Positions 25,697 to 33,746 of a stretch of DNA of 61,094 bases are shown one piece after another. The stretch lies in NCBI GenBank assembly GCA_017559825.1, contig JAFYQR010000060.1:1-61094 (forward strand). The letters run 5' to 3'. Numbering within the stretch: the first letter of the stretch is position 1; each line of letters starts with the position of its first letter. Both the position numbers and the translations under genes were made by a program. The notes under the pieces were generated by a model that saw nothing but the letters and a program-made list of their open reading frames with translations, was not told the origin of the DNA and did not search any database. The stretch is from Thermoguttaceae bacterium (GTDB taxonomy: Bacteria > Planctomycetota > Planctomycetia > Pirellulales > Thermoguttaceae).

Positions 25697-28315
25697 TCAA
25701 AACGACTCCGCCGCGTAAAACAAAATATTCGTCGCCAATCGAAACGCGCTTTTTTGCGTTAAACCGTCGCAGTTTGACGCGGCGACGTTCTCCAACGCGC
25801 AGGCGACGTCGTCCGGCGAGTACAGCAAGACCCAGCGTCCGTCGACGGCGACGCCCTTCAAGCGCGGCGGCCCCTCGACGACGGTCGCGGTCGTTTTCCG
25901 TCCGTTTTCGATTTTTCGCGTCCGATATTGCAGCGTTTCAATTTTAAAACCGCCGTATCGCCCGGTAAAAATCGGGTCGTCCGCCGGCACGTCGACGAGC
26001 TCGGCGTCGGGGAAAATCGCTTCGATTTCCGCTAAAAACGCCTCCTCGAATGTTTTCGAAGCGCAAACGGCGTTCGCAAACAAAAATCCGCCGCGCTCAA
26101 AGTAAAGTTTTAATCGTTCTCTTTCCTCTTTTTCAAACGAAAAAGCGTTCCGACCGTGCATGAAGAGGGTCGGATAATCGAAAATATCGTCGCGTTTCGC
26201 CGACGCTCGCGGGACGTAAAGTTGCGCCGGAACCCCTAAATTGCCGCGAACCGCCTTCATCAGATTCGGAATCGCCCGCGGAGCGCAGGAGGAACCGGCC
26301 CCGCATTCGAGAATCGCCGCGAACAGATGGTTGCGAACGCCCTTATTTTTCTCCAACTCGGCGGCGACGTCGGCGGGAATCTCTTCCTTGAACTTCATTT
26401 CTCGGTTCGTCGCGTAAGCGCAAACGTTCAAGCCGAGCGCGAACGCCGCCTCGATTTCCGCCGCCGCGTTCGCGGAAATCGCCGTTCCGTTTTCGATATT
26501 TTGCCCGTTCCCGCCGTTTCGTTCGAACGGTTTCGCCGCTTCCCAAAGACAAGAAAGGGACGGCCGGTCGTCGAAAACGCTCGGCGCTTCGCCGCTCTCG
26601 CCCGAAGTCGGACGATACGCCGGAACGAAAACGACGCTTGTTCGGCAGCCGAAGTCGAGTCCCCAAATCGGCCGAACGCGTTCCGGAGCGACGACCTTTT
26701 CCGCCGTCCAAATCGGGTGATCCGGCTCCAGCAACCGCAACTCGCCGCCGTCTTTCGCCGCGATTTCCGCAATCAACTCCCGAAAACCGCTTTCGAAACC
26801 GACGTCGCCGTCGATCGCCTCCGCGAAAATGAAGCCGCCTTGCTCCAAATAACCGCGCAAATTTTCGATTAAGCGACGTTTTTCCTCCGCGTCGCTCGGA
26901 ACGGGCGTTTCTGTTCCGCTAATCGACAAAATCGGCGTCTGCAGCAAGTCGTCGAGCGTCGCCCGTTTCGCGTCGATCGTTTGCCAAATGAGGTTCGTCT
27001 TCCACTCCCGCTCGACGCGGCGCGTCAGCCGAGCCAAGTCGTTCGGGTGAGCGTTCCAGTCTTCCCCGTCACCGTATTTTAACTTCGAAACGAGAACCGG
27101 CCAACGCCCCTTCGACAAGAAAAGAAGCGCGAACGCCGTCGAAACGCAGTTGTTTCCGGCCAAATCCTTTTGAGCGTTCCAAAATTGCGACAGCGCCCCC
27201 TTGCGCCGCAGAAGCGCGTCCGCCCCTTCGCGATACCAGTCGTTGCGCCCGACGAAGCGGTTCGCCGTCAGCCGCCCGATCCGCTCGAGTCCGTACAAAT
27301 AATAAAAAAAGTACGAGTCGGTTCCGGCGGCGCGACCGGGGTTCGTCCTCGCGCTAAAATGTTTCCCCATCCAGTTGAGCCCGGACGAAATCCGGACGGC
27401 GATCTCGTCCTCGAAATCTTGACAGCAAAGAAAATCGTCTCCTTCGACCCGCGCTCGGGCCGCCTCGCGAACGCCGGAACACATCGCCAACGCCGCGATT
27501 CCGGCGCACGTCATGCTTCCCGTTCCGTATCCGCTCGGAAAGCCCTCCGGATTGAGCGTCGAGGCGCGGTACCCCCACGAACCGTCGTCGTTTTGCATTC
27601 GCGACCAATAATTTTCGGCGCGTTTCCAAACGGTCTCGTCGATCGCGACGCCGACTTGCTCCGCTTCGTAAAGCGCGAGGACGGCGAACTGCGAGTTCGA
27701 GTTGTCGGCCCGCTCCGACGCTTGGTCGATTCCGACGTAAGACCAGCCGCCGTCGTACTCGTTCGACGTTTTCAGCTGCCGTTCGACGAGCCAAGCGACG
27801 TTCGCTTCGATGCGCGCCCGGTCGGTTTCGGGGTCGGCGAGGCAAAAAACCATCGTTTGGAGCGAAATCGGGTACGTTTGATTTTGCTTCTCCGGCGAAA
27901 ACTCGCGCAAAAATTCGAGCGCTTTCGCGACCGTCGGATCGTCTTTGTCGAGTCCCGCGCTCAACAAGGAAAGCGCGCAAAGAGCGGTCGTTCCCGGTCG
28001 GTACCCCGGATACTCGTCCCATTCGCCGGTCGGACGCTGCTTTTGTCGCAAAAAAGCGATCGCTCCGTCGACGCCGGAGCGCACCGCCTCCGCGCTCAAG
28101 CCGCCGTCCCCGCTTTCCTCGCCCGCCGAGTCCGCGTCGTTTGCCGAAATCGCCGAACCTGCCGAAGCGTTTCGAGTTTGCCCCAACGCCGTCGATCGGT
28201 CGAGCGTCGCGCTCAAAAACGCTCCGACGACGAGCGCCGCCGCTATTCCTCGCCGCCAAGCGTTCGCCGCCGTTCGATTCGACAAATTCGACGCGTTCTC
28301 CGCCAATTCGCGCAT
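25697..28315 (-). CDS. Exported squalene-cyclase-repeat and DUF4159 protein
   Basis: 872 residues with an N-terminal signal segment (GIAAALVVGAFLSATL). Residues about 80-400 are alpha/alpha-toroid repeats of the prenyltransferase/squalene-oxidase type (AIAFLRQKQRPTGEW, GTTALCALSLLSAGL, YDGGWSYVG, QNDDGSWGY, GTGSMTCAGIAALAM). The last 200 residues match DUF4159 (YFERGGFLFANAV, FPDAELVDVPADDPIF, DGRWVLLYSPDD). A similar unit occurs earlier (residues about 450-600: GYLEQGGFIFAEA, LRLLEPDHPIW), so this may be a duplicated, rhodanese- or GATase-like fold. Proteins with this architecture are typical of planctomycetes, with no known function. No cyclase DxDD motif was seen, so catalysis is unlikely to be squalene cyclisation. 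Confidence 0.85.
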   Translation of the reverse strand: MRELAENASNLSNRTAANAWRRGIAAALVVGAFLSATLDRSTALGQTRNASAGSAISANDADSAGEESGDGGLSAEAVRSGVDGAIAFLRQKQRPTGEWDEYPGYRPGTTALCALSLLSAGLDKDDPTVAKALEFLREFSPEKQNQTYPISLQTMVFCLADPETDRARIEANVAWLVERQLKTSNEYDGGWSYVGIDQASERADNSNSQFAVLALYEAEQVGVAIDETVWKRAENYWSRMQNDDGSWGYRASTLNPEGFPSGYGTGSMTCAGIAALAMCSGVREAARARVEGDDFLCCQDFEDEIAVRISSGLNWMGKHFSARTNPGRAAGTDSYFFYYLYGLERIGRLTANRFVGRNDWYREGADALLRRKGALSQFWNAQKDLAGNNCVSTAFALLFLSKGRWPVLVSKLKYGDGEDWNAHPNDLARLTRRVEREWKTNLIWQTIDAKRATLDDLLQTPILSISGTETPVPSDAEEKRRLIENLRGYLEQGGFIFAEAIDGDVGFESGFRELIAEIAAKDGGELRLLEPDHPIWTAEKVVAPERVRPIWGLDFGCRTSVVFVPAYRPTSGESGEAPSVFDDRPSLSCLWEAAKPFERNGGNGQNIENGTAISANAAAEIEAAFALGLNVCAYATNREMKFKEEIPADVAAELEKNKGVRNHLFAAILECGAGSSCAPRAIPNLMKAVRGNLGVPAQLYVPRASAKRDDIFDYPTLFMHGRNAFSFEKEERERLKLYFERGGFLFANAVCASKTFEEAFLAEIEAIFPDAELVDVPADDPIFTGRYGGFKIETLQYRTRKIENGRKTTATVVEGPPRLKGVAVDGRWVLLYSPDDVACALENVAASNCDGLTQKSAFRLATNILFYAAESF

Positions 28316-28361
28316 TTTTCCTCCCGACGCGGCCGCTCCGCCCGTTGCTTCCGTTTTATTC

Positions 28362-28405
28362 CAAAAAAATAAGAAACGCCGTCCGTTCGAACGCGCGTTT
28401 CTTAT
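28362..28405 (-). terminator. Terminator of csrA
   Basis: ATAAGAAACGC (28369-28379) and GCGTTTCTTAT (28395-28405) form a perfect 11-bp stem; on the minus strand seven T follow. It lies about 100 bases past the csrA stop and just before the DUF4159 gene, separating the two. Confidence 0.75.
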
Positions 28406-28507
28406 CGTCGACTTTCGTTCGCCGCCCTAAAGAGGCGACGTTTCCGCTCCGAAGCGCGTCGAGTCCGCTTTTTAACAAAAGCGCGACGCGTCCGGCCGCA
28501 ATTTCGT

Positions 28508-28933
28508 TCAAACTTTCTTAGTTTTAACGTTTTTTACAATTTCGCGCAACGTCGTTCGGGCGGCGTTTCTTTTCTCCTCCGACGTTTCCGCTTTCTCTAA
28601 ATCGCCCGTTTCTCCCAAATCTTCGTCCTTATCTCGTTCGACGTTCCGCTCCGAAGCGACGTCGCGATAAAATAGCGCGAGCATTTTCGAAAGACACAAC
28701 GTCTCGACCGTTTCGTCGGGCGTCGGCTCCGCGTCGCGAGCGTTCGTTTCGTCGCTCGAATTCTTCGCTTCAGCCGCCTCTTTTTTGGCCAGCACTTCGC
28801 TTCGATAGACGGCGACGTCGGCGGGCGCCTCGATTCCGATCCGCGCTTTGTCCCCGCGCACGTCGACGACGACGATCCTTATCTTCCCGTCGATAACGAC
28901 GCTCTCGCCCTTTTTCCTCGAAAGCACCAACAT
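28508..28933 (-). CDS. csrA: Carbon storage regulator CsrA with long C-terminal extension
   Basis: 141 residues. The first 55 are a standard CsrA: MLVLSRKKGESVVI, the IRIVVVDVRGDKARIGIEAP core and VYRSEV, with the RNA-binding Arg (VYRSE) kept. CsrA binds GGA motifs in mRNA leaders and blocks or stabilises translation. E. coli CsrA ends at 61 residues, whereas here a further 85 residues follow, highly charged (EAAEAKNSSDE, RDKDEDLGETGDLEKAE) and ending in a basic KNVKTKKV tail. The core shows that the gene is real; the role of the tail is unknown. It is monocistronic, with a promoter and terminator of its own. Confidence 0.93.
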   Translation of the reverse strand: MLVLSRKKGESVVIDGKIRIVVVDVRGDKARIGIEAPADVAVYRSEVLAKKEAAEAKNSSDETNARDAEPTPDETVETLCLSKMLALFYRDVASERNVERDKDEDLGETGDLEKAETSEEKRNAARTTLREIVKNVKTKKV

Positions 28934-29050
28934 TTGACTTCCCTTCCTCGAAAGCGTTCCGATCGTTTTCAGTTCGACCGCGACGCCGTCCGATTATCGT
29001 TCTCCGAATCGATTTCAACGAGCTTTCGCTAGACGCTCGCCGCGCCTAAC

Positions 29051-29097
29051 TCAATTCTACCATTTTAATCAGAATTGTCAATTCTACCATTTTAGTC
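29051..29097. repeat. Direct repeat overlapping the csrA promoter
   Basis: A 20-base unit TCAATTCTACCATTTTAATC at 29051 recurs with one change at 29078-29097 (27-bp period), so that the -35 and -10 boxes of the promoter above each fall in one copy. Two copies at a fixed period of about 2.5 helical turns are consistent with a two-site operator. Confidence 0.5.
29054..29081 (-). promoter_or_regulatory. Consensus promoter of csrA
   Basis: On the minus strand a perfect TTGACA (29076-29081), a 16-bp spacer and TAGAAT (29054-29059, 5 of 6). It lies about 120 bases upstream of csrA. Confidence 0.65.
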
Positions 29098-29360
29098 GGA
29101 GTCGCCATATCGTCTTTTTTCGAACGTCGACGCGTAAAATATGAGCGCAAAAAAATCAAGAAATGGGAAAAACCGAAAATTTTCATGAAATTCTAACGGT
29201 TGTTTCGATTTTAACGCAACTGCCACCCGCGACGCGTCGATTAATACCTACGACGGAACGTTCGCGACGCGGCAAAATCGCGGTGCGAGCCGCTTTTTCG
29301 CGCCGTCGTCGATCGTTTTTCGCTAGTTTTCGCCCTTCGATTCGCCGTTTTTCGCCGCTC

Positions 29361-30317
29361 ATGTCCGCGCCCGTTCGTTTTTTGCCTCTCGTCGACACGC
29401 ACGCTCACCTGAATTTGGACGCTTTCGCCGCCGATCTCGACGACGTCGTCGCTCGGTCGCGCTCGGGTCGTTTTCCGGAAATCCGCGGTCGGCAAGTCGA
29501 AGACGCGCTCTTTCGCCCGTTCCTTGCGGCGGCGGTTTGCCCGGCGGTCGACCTCGAATCGTCGATCCGTTCCCTCGAACTGTCGCGCCGATTCGACGTT
29601 CTTTACGCCGCGGTCGGAATCCATCCGAATCACGCCGCGTTGACGGAGCCGGGCGATTGGGAGGCGATCGAACGCCTCGCGCTCGCCGCCGTCGACGTTA
29701 AAGACGACGCGGACGACGCGAATCCCGCTCCGTCGCCCCTCGACGGCGCCCGTCTCGTCGCGATCGGCGAAACCGGCCTCGACCGTTATTGGGACGACGC
29801 GCCGTTCGACGTTCAAAGCGCCCTTTTCCTTAAGCACCTCGAACTCGGCCGACGAACCGGGCTCCCGGTCTTGATTCACAGCCGCGACGCGAACGACGAT
29901 TTGGACGCCGTTTTGCGCGACTTTTACGCCGAAACCGCTTCCGACGCGCCGACGCCTGGCGTCGTTCACTCGTTCAGCGGAACGCCGGAACAAGCGCTCG
30001 CTTGGACGGAACTCGGATTCTACCTTGGGTTCGGCGGGTTCGTTACTTACCCGAACCGCAAGTTCGCCGAAATCGCGGAGGCCGCTCGCGTCGCGCCGCT
30101 CGACCGGATTTTGCTCGAAACGGACGCGCCCTTTTTGACGCCGCATCCGCTTCGCGGCAAGCTCGAACGGAACGAGCCGCTGACAACCGCGTTCGTCGCC
30201 AAACGAATCGCCGAGTTGCGCGGTCTTTCGGTCGCCGACGTCGTTCGTCAAACGACCGAAAACGCCGCTCGGCTCTTCCGTTTCCCGCCGCTTCCGAGCG
30301 AGCCGTCGTCCCTTTAA
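29361..30317 (+). CDS. TatD-family metal-dependent hydrolase/DNase
   Basis: 318 residues from the ATG at 29361; a longer in-frame reading from 29163 adds an Arg-rich leader that no TatD has. The metal ligands stand out: VDTHAHLN, AVGIHPNH, AIGETGLDRYW, LPVLIHSRDANDD, VVHSFSG and LLETDAPFL. TatD enzymes are cytosolic 3'-5' exonucleases or D-aminoacyl-type hydrolases that act on damaged DNA. A 19-residue Asp/Ala-rich insert (DDADDANPAPSP) interrupts the first half. The next gene follows by 123 bases on the same strand. Confidence 0.9.
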   Translation: MSAPVRFLPLVDTHAHLNLDAFAADLDDVVARSRSGRFPEIRGRQVEDALFRPFLAAAVCPAVDLESSIRSLELSRRFDVLYAAVGIHPNHAALTEPGDWEAIERLALAAVDVKDDADDANPAPSPLDGARLVAIGETGLDRYWDDAPFDVQSALFLKHLELGRRTGLPVLIHSRDANDDLDAVLRDFYAETASDAPTPGVVHSFSGTPEQALAWTELGFYLGFGGFVTYPNRKFAEIAEAARVAPLDRILLETDAPFLTPHPLRGKLERNEPLTTAFVAKRIAELRGLSVADVVRQTTENAARLFRFPPLPSEPSSL

Positions 30318-30440
30318 CCCCGCAAACATCGCCGTTTAACGTCTTTCGTTTCGCGCTCCCGCCGACGTTTCCTTTTCCCATTGCGCTCGTTCGAGTTTCG
30401 GCTCGACGCGCCCGACGACCATTCAGGAGACTATATAATA

Positions 30441-32237
30441 ATGACGCGTTTCGCTTCCCGTTCGACTCGCCGCTCGTTCCGCCGCGCCGCGCTTTTCGCC
30501 CTTTCGACGGCGATTCTCGGCGCCGCTCTTTGCGCGCCTCGCGACGCCGCCGCTCAAAACGCCGATTCGAAACGCGGCTCGTTCGCCGATCGAGTCGGGG
30601 CCGCGCTCCGCAATCAAGGCCCGAACGCCGACCGCTCGAAGAAGCCCGCCGTTCCGAGCCCGAACGGCCCGCAAACTCGCAAAGGCGCCGTTCCGGCTCC
30701 GCGCCCGCTCCCGTCGCAACGTTTCGGAGCGGTCGCGCCCGCGCAACCCGCCGCTTCGGCCCCGCAATCTTGCCTTCTGCAGTCGTCCCGCAAGATCGGC
30801 TCGGCGGACGTCGTCGAAATTTCGCTCGAAGCGTCGGGCGACGTCGTCCAAACGACTTACGACGGCCAAACCGAGCGCGCGCCGATGGAAGTCGTCGCCG
30901 GATTCAAATACGAAGAGCGTTACGAACTTTACTCGCCGGTCGGGCCGGTTCGCTCGATTCGCCAATACGAGCAAGCCGGGATGAAGCGCAAGTTTGGCGC
31001 GAGCGTCGCTCGTCCGCTCCTCGACGCGTCGCGCAAGTTTATCGTCTCCGATTTCGACGGCAAAAAAACGACGATTTACTCGCCGGTCGGCGCGATGAAA
31101 AGCGAGCAATATTCGCTTCTTAGCGAGCTGCCGTTCAACACCGTCCTTCTCGACCGCCTTCTTCCGAACAAAACGGTCAAGCTCGGCGAAGACTGGCGCG
31201 TTTCGAACGACGTTCTCGCGGCGCTCCTCGGCGTCGAGGCGATCGAAAGCAACACGCTGCGGCTGACGCTGACCTCGATCGTCGACGATTTCGCCGAAGT
31301 CGAGCTTTACCTGCAAGGCGACCCCGGCCCCGACGGTCAGCCGACGCCGAGCGCGCTCGTTTGCGCGTCGGAAGGCGCCGTCGTCGAAATCGAACTTTCG
31401 GGCAAATTCCAATTCGACCTGAAAGCGCGCCGCTTAACTTGGTTCGGCGTCCGCGTCGACGAGCGCCGTTCGGAAAGCGTCGCGGCGCCGGGGCTCGAAT
31501 GGTCGGCGACCCTCCAAATCAACGTCGCGCCGCTTCCCGAGCCGCAAAAGTTGACCGACGACGTCGTCGCCGACCTCCGCGGCCCGGTCGAGCCGGAGTT
31601 GTTGCGCCTTTATTACAACGCTCAAAAGGGGTTCTGGCGCTTCCAACACTCGCGCGACTGGAAGATGACGCAAGACGGCGAAACGTCGGCGGCGCTCTGC
31701 TGCGTCGTCGGCGGCGAGGCGATCGCGCAGTGCAACATCGTTTCGAACGGCAAAATCGACCTTGAGTCGAAACCGTCGATCGACGCTTACAAAGCGGAAA
31801 TCAAGAAAGGGCTCGGCGACCGTTTCGGCGCGTTCGTTCAAGACGCGGTTTACGAAGGGCCGTCCGGCGACTCGATTTATTACGTCGTCGCCGACGGGAC
31901 GCACGAAACCGTTCCGTTCCGTTGGGTTTACTACCTCGTTACCGACGACGACGGAAACCAAGCGACGCTGATGTTCGAGATTCGCGCCGACATGCTCGAA
32001 AATTACGACGATTCCGGCCGCGAAATCGTCGAGACGTTCCGCATCGTTCCGCGCGTCGACCCCGCCGCTAAAGCCGCCGCCGAAAAGGCCGCTCGCGAAG
32101 CCGCTCAAAAAGCGAAAAAAGACGCCGCCAACGCGACGAAAGCGCCGGAAGGGCTCGGCCTCGACGCGAAAACGTCGAACGACGCCCCAAAAGCCGACGC
32201 CGCCGACCTCGAACGCGCGCCGTCGCCGGAAAAATAA
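30441..32237 (+). CDS. Exported protein of unknown function
   Basis: 598 residues from the ATG at 30441, chosen for the GGAGA site 11 bases upstream and because the N-terminus is then an Arg-rich signal peptide (FRRAALFALSTAILGAALC, cleavage near AAAQ). A Pro/Ala/Ser-rich linker (residues 45-110) is followed by a domain with beta-type segments (YELYSPVGPVRSIRQYE, FDLKARRLTWFGVRV). A second globular domain (about 395-560) includes FWRFQHSRDWKMTQ and FRWVYYLVTDDDGNQ and has the mixed alpha/beta look of PsbP-like periplasmic domains, though I cannot assign a family. The end is a run of Ala/Lys coiled coil (AAKAAAEKAAREAAQKAKKD). Confidence 0.7.
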   Translation: MTRFASRSTRRSFRRAALFALSTAILGAALCAPRDAAAQNADSKRGSFADRVGAALRNQGPNADRSKKPAVPSPNGPQTRKGAVPAPRPLPSQRFGAVAPAQPAASAPQSCLLQSSRKIGSADVVEISLEASGDVVQTTYDGQTERAPMEVVAGFKYEERYELYSPVGPVRSIRQYEQAGMKRKFGASVARPLLDASRKFIVSDFDGKKTTIYSPVGAMKSEQYSLLSELPFNTVLLDRLLPNKTVKLGEDWRVSNDVLAALLGVEAIESNTLRLTLTSIVDDFAEVELYLQGDPGPDGQPTPSALVCASEGAVVEIELSGKFQFDLKARRLTWFGVRVDERRSESVAAPGLEWSATLQINVAPLPEPQKLTDDVVADLRGPVEPELLRLYYNAQKGFWRFQHSRDWKMTQDGETSAALCCVVGGEAIAQCNIVSNGKIDLESKPSIDAYKAEIKKGLGDRFGAFVQDAVYEGPSGDSIYYVVADGTHETVPFRWVYYLVTDDDGNQATLMFEIRADMLENYDDSGREIVETFRIVPRVDPAAKAAAEKAAREAAQKAKKDAANATKAPEGLGLDAKTSNDAPKADAADLERAPSPEK

Positions 32238-32276
32238 CGGCTCGCCGACGGTTCCGCAAAAAGAAAGGGAAAACGA

Positions 32277-33173
32277 ATGTTCGCCGCGTCCGAGAAAAAA
32301 ACGCTCGCCGCCGCCAAGCCGGTTAAAAAACGCGCTTGCAAAAAAGCGACGAAAAGCGAAACGGTCGAAGCGCCCGCCGCCCAACCGGTTAAAAAGCGCG
32401 TTTGCAAGAAAACGACGAAAAAAGCCGAAACGCCCGAAACGGTCGCCGACGCAAAATCCGTCAAGAGACGAACTTGCAAGAAAACAACGGAGAAAAAGAA
32501 CGTCGCCGAAACGCTTCCCAACGCTCCGTCGACGCTTTCTCCGACGGAGCGACGCCGCCTCGCCGACCGCGTTTTCGCGACGTTGACCGAACGCTACCCG
32601 AACCCGAGTTGCGCGCTCGACCACACGTCGCCGTTTCAGCTGCTCGTCGCGACGATTCTTTCGGCGCAATGCACGGATAAGCGCGTCAACGCCGTTACGC
32701 CCGCCCTCTTCGAGCGGTTTCCGACGGCGGAAGCGTTCGCCGACGCGCCGGTCGAAGAAATTGAAGAGCTGATCAAAAGCTGCGGTTTTTACCGAGCGAA
32801 AGCGGCGAACGTTTCGCAAGCGAGCCGCGCTATCGTCGAGCGGTTCGGCGGCTCCGTCCCGGCGACGCTCGAAGAACTCGTCCAACTTCCCGGCGTCGGA
32901 CGCAAAACGGCGAACGTCGTTCTCGGCAACGCTTTCGGAATCGCGTCCGGTTTCGTCGTCGACACGCACGTCTTGCGGTTGAGTCGCAAAATCGGCCTTT
33001 CCGACGCCGAAACGCCGGAAAAAGTCGAACGCGACCTTAACGAGCTCGTCCCGCAAAGCGATTGGATCGACGGAAGCCACCGCCTCATTTACTTGGGGCG
33101 CGAATATTGTATCGCGCGCCGTCCGCAGTGCGACGTTTGCCCGCTCGGCGAGCATTGCTTGAAGCGGCCTTAA
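32277..33173 (+). CDS. nth: Endonuclease III with a Lys/Cys-repeat N-terminus
   Basis: 298 residues; E. coli Nth has 211. From about residue 88 it is a clear endonuclease III: helix-hairpin-helix LPGVGRKTANVVL with catalytic Lys210, catalytic Asp229 in FVVDTHV, and the 4Fe-4S cysteines in the C-x6-C-x2-C-x5-C spacing near the end. The enzyme removes oxidised pyrimidines and nicks the DNA backbone. The first 80 residues are new: three units (residues 14-26, 37-48, 60-72) of the form VKKRxCKKxT separated by Glu/Thr-rich spacers. Each unit has a single Cys in a highly basic patch. The ATG is preceded by AAAGGGAAA. It lies 39 bases after the previous gene, likely in the same transcript. Confidence 0.92.
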   Translation: MFAASEKKTLAAAKPVKKRACKKATKSETVEAPAAQPVKKRVCKKTTKKAETPETVADAKSVKRRTCKKTTEKKNVAETLPNAPSTLSPTERRRLADRVFATLTERYPNPSCALDHTSPFQLLVATILSAQCTDKRVNAVTPALFERFPTAEAFADAPVEEIEELIKSCGFYRAKAANVSQASRAIVERFGGSVPATLEELVQLPGVGRKTANVVLGNAFGIASGFVVDTHVLRLSRKIGLSDAETPEKVERDLNELVPQSDWIDGSHRLIYLGREYCIARRPQCDVCPLGEHCLKRP

Positions 33174-33345
33174 CCGCGAGCGACGCCGCTTCCGTTAATT
33201 TTGCGAACCGCGCTCGATTCGCTTTGCCGCGCGGCTTATTTTGTTTCCTATTCCTCCTTAACCTTCCGCTTTGCGCCGCCCGCCGATTCCCCCGCGATAT
33301 TTTGCGGGCGCCGCCGCGACGCCGCGTTTTGATTTTTAGAAAACG

Positions 33346-33684
33346 ATGCCAATTTTCATTACTATTCTCCTTCTTATTTGCTCGAACGCCTTCATGACGT
33401 TCGCTTGGTACGGGCACCTTTCGACGCTCAAAGGCAAATGTTGGCTCGTCGCCGCGCTGGTCAGTTGGGGGATCGCGTTTTTCGAGTACATGCTGCAAGT
33501 TCCGGCGAACCGAATCGGCTCGACGGCGATGACGCTCCCGCAGTTGAAAATTTTGCAAGAGGCGATTTCGTTGTCGGTGTTCGTCCCGTTCGCGATTCTT
33601 TTCGCCAAGCAGGAAGTCGGCTTAAACTACCTTTGGGCCGGGCTTTGCATCGCCGGCGCCGTTTTCTTCATCTTCCGCGGTTGA
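33346..33684 (+). CDS. DUF486-family small membrane protein
   Basis: 112 residues with four predicted membrane helices (TILLLICSNAFMTFAWYG, LVAALVSWGIAFFEYML, ISLSVFVPFAILFA, YLWAGLCIAGAVFFIF). The pattern FMTFAWYGHL, SWGIAFFEYMLQVPANRIG and LKILQEAISL is that of DUF486, a group within the drug/metabolite transporter clan. No transported compound is established for the family. No clear ribosome binding site is seen, but length and fit to the family support the start. Confidence 0.88.
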   Translation: MPIFITILLLICSNAFMTFAWYGHLSTLKGKCWLVAALVSWGIAFFEYMLQVPANRIGSTAMTLPQLKILQEAISLSVFVPFAILFAKQEVGLNYLWAGLCIAGAVFFIFRG

Positions 33685-33746
33685 CGTTTCGACGCGTCGG
33701 CGCTTGTTCTTTTTCCGAACGCCGACGCGCCGAAAGCGCCGATTTT

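Noticed and set aside
31434-33155. A 573-codon open frame opposite the exported protein and nth
   Set aside because: It spans two real plus-strand genes and consists mostly of Arg and Phe runs.
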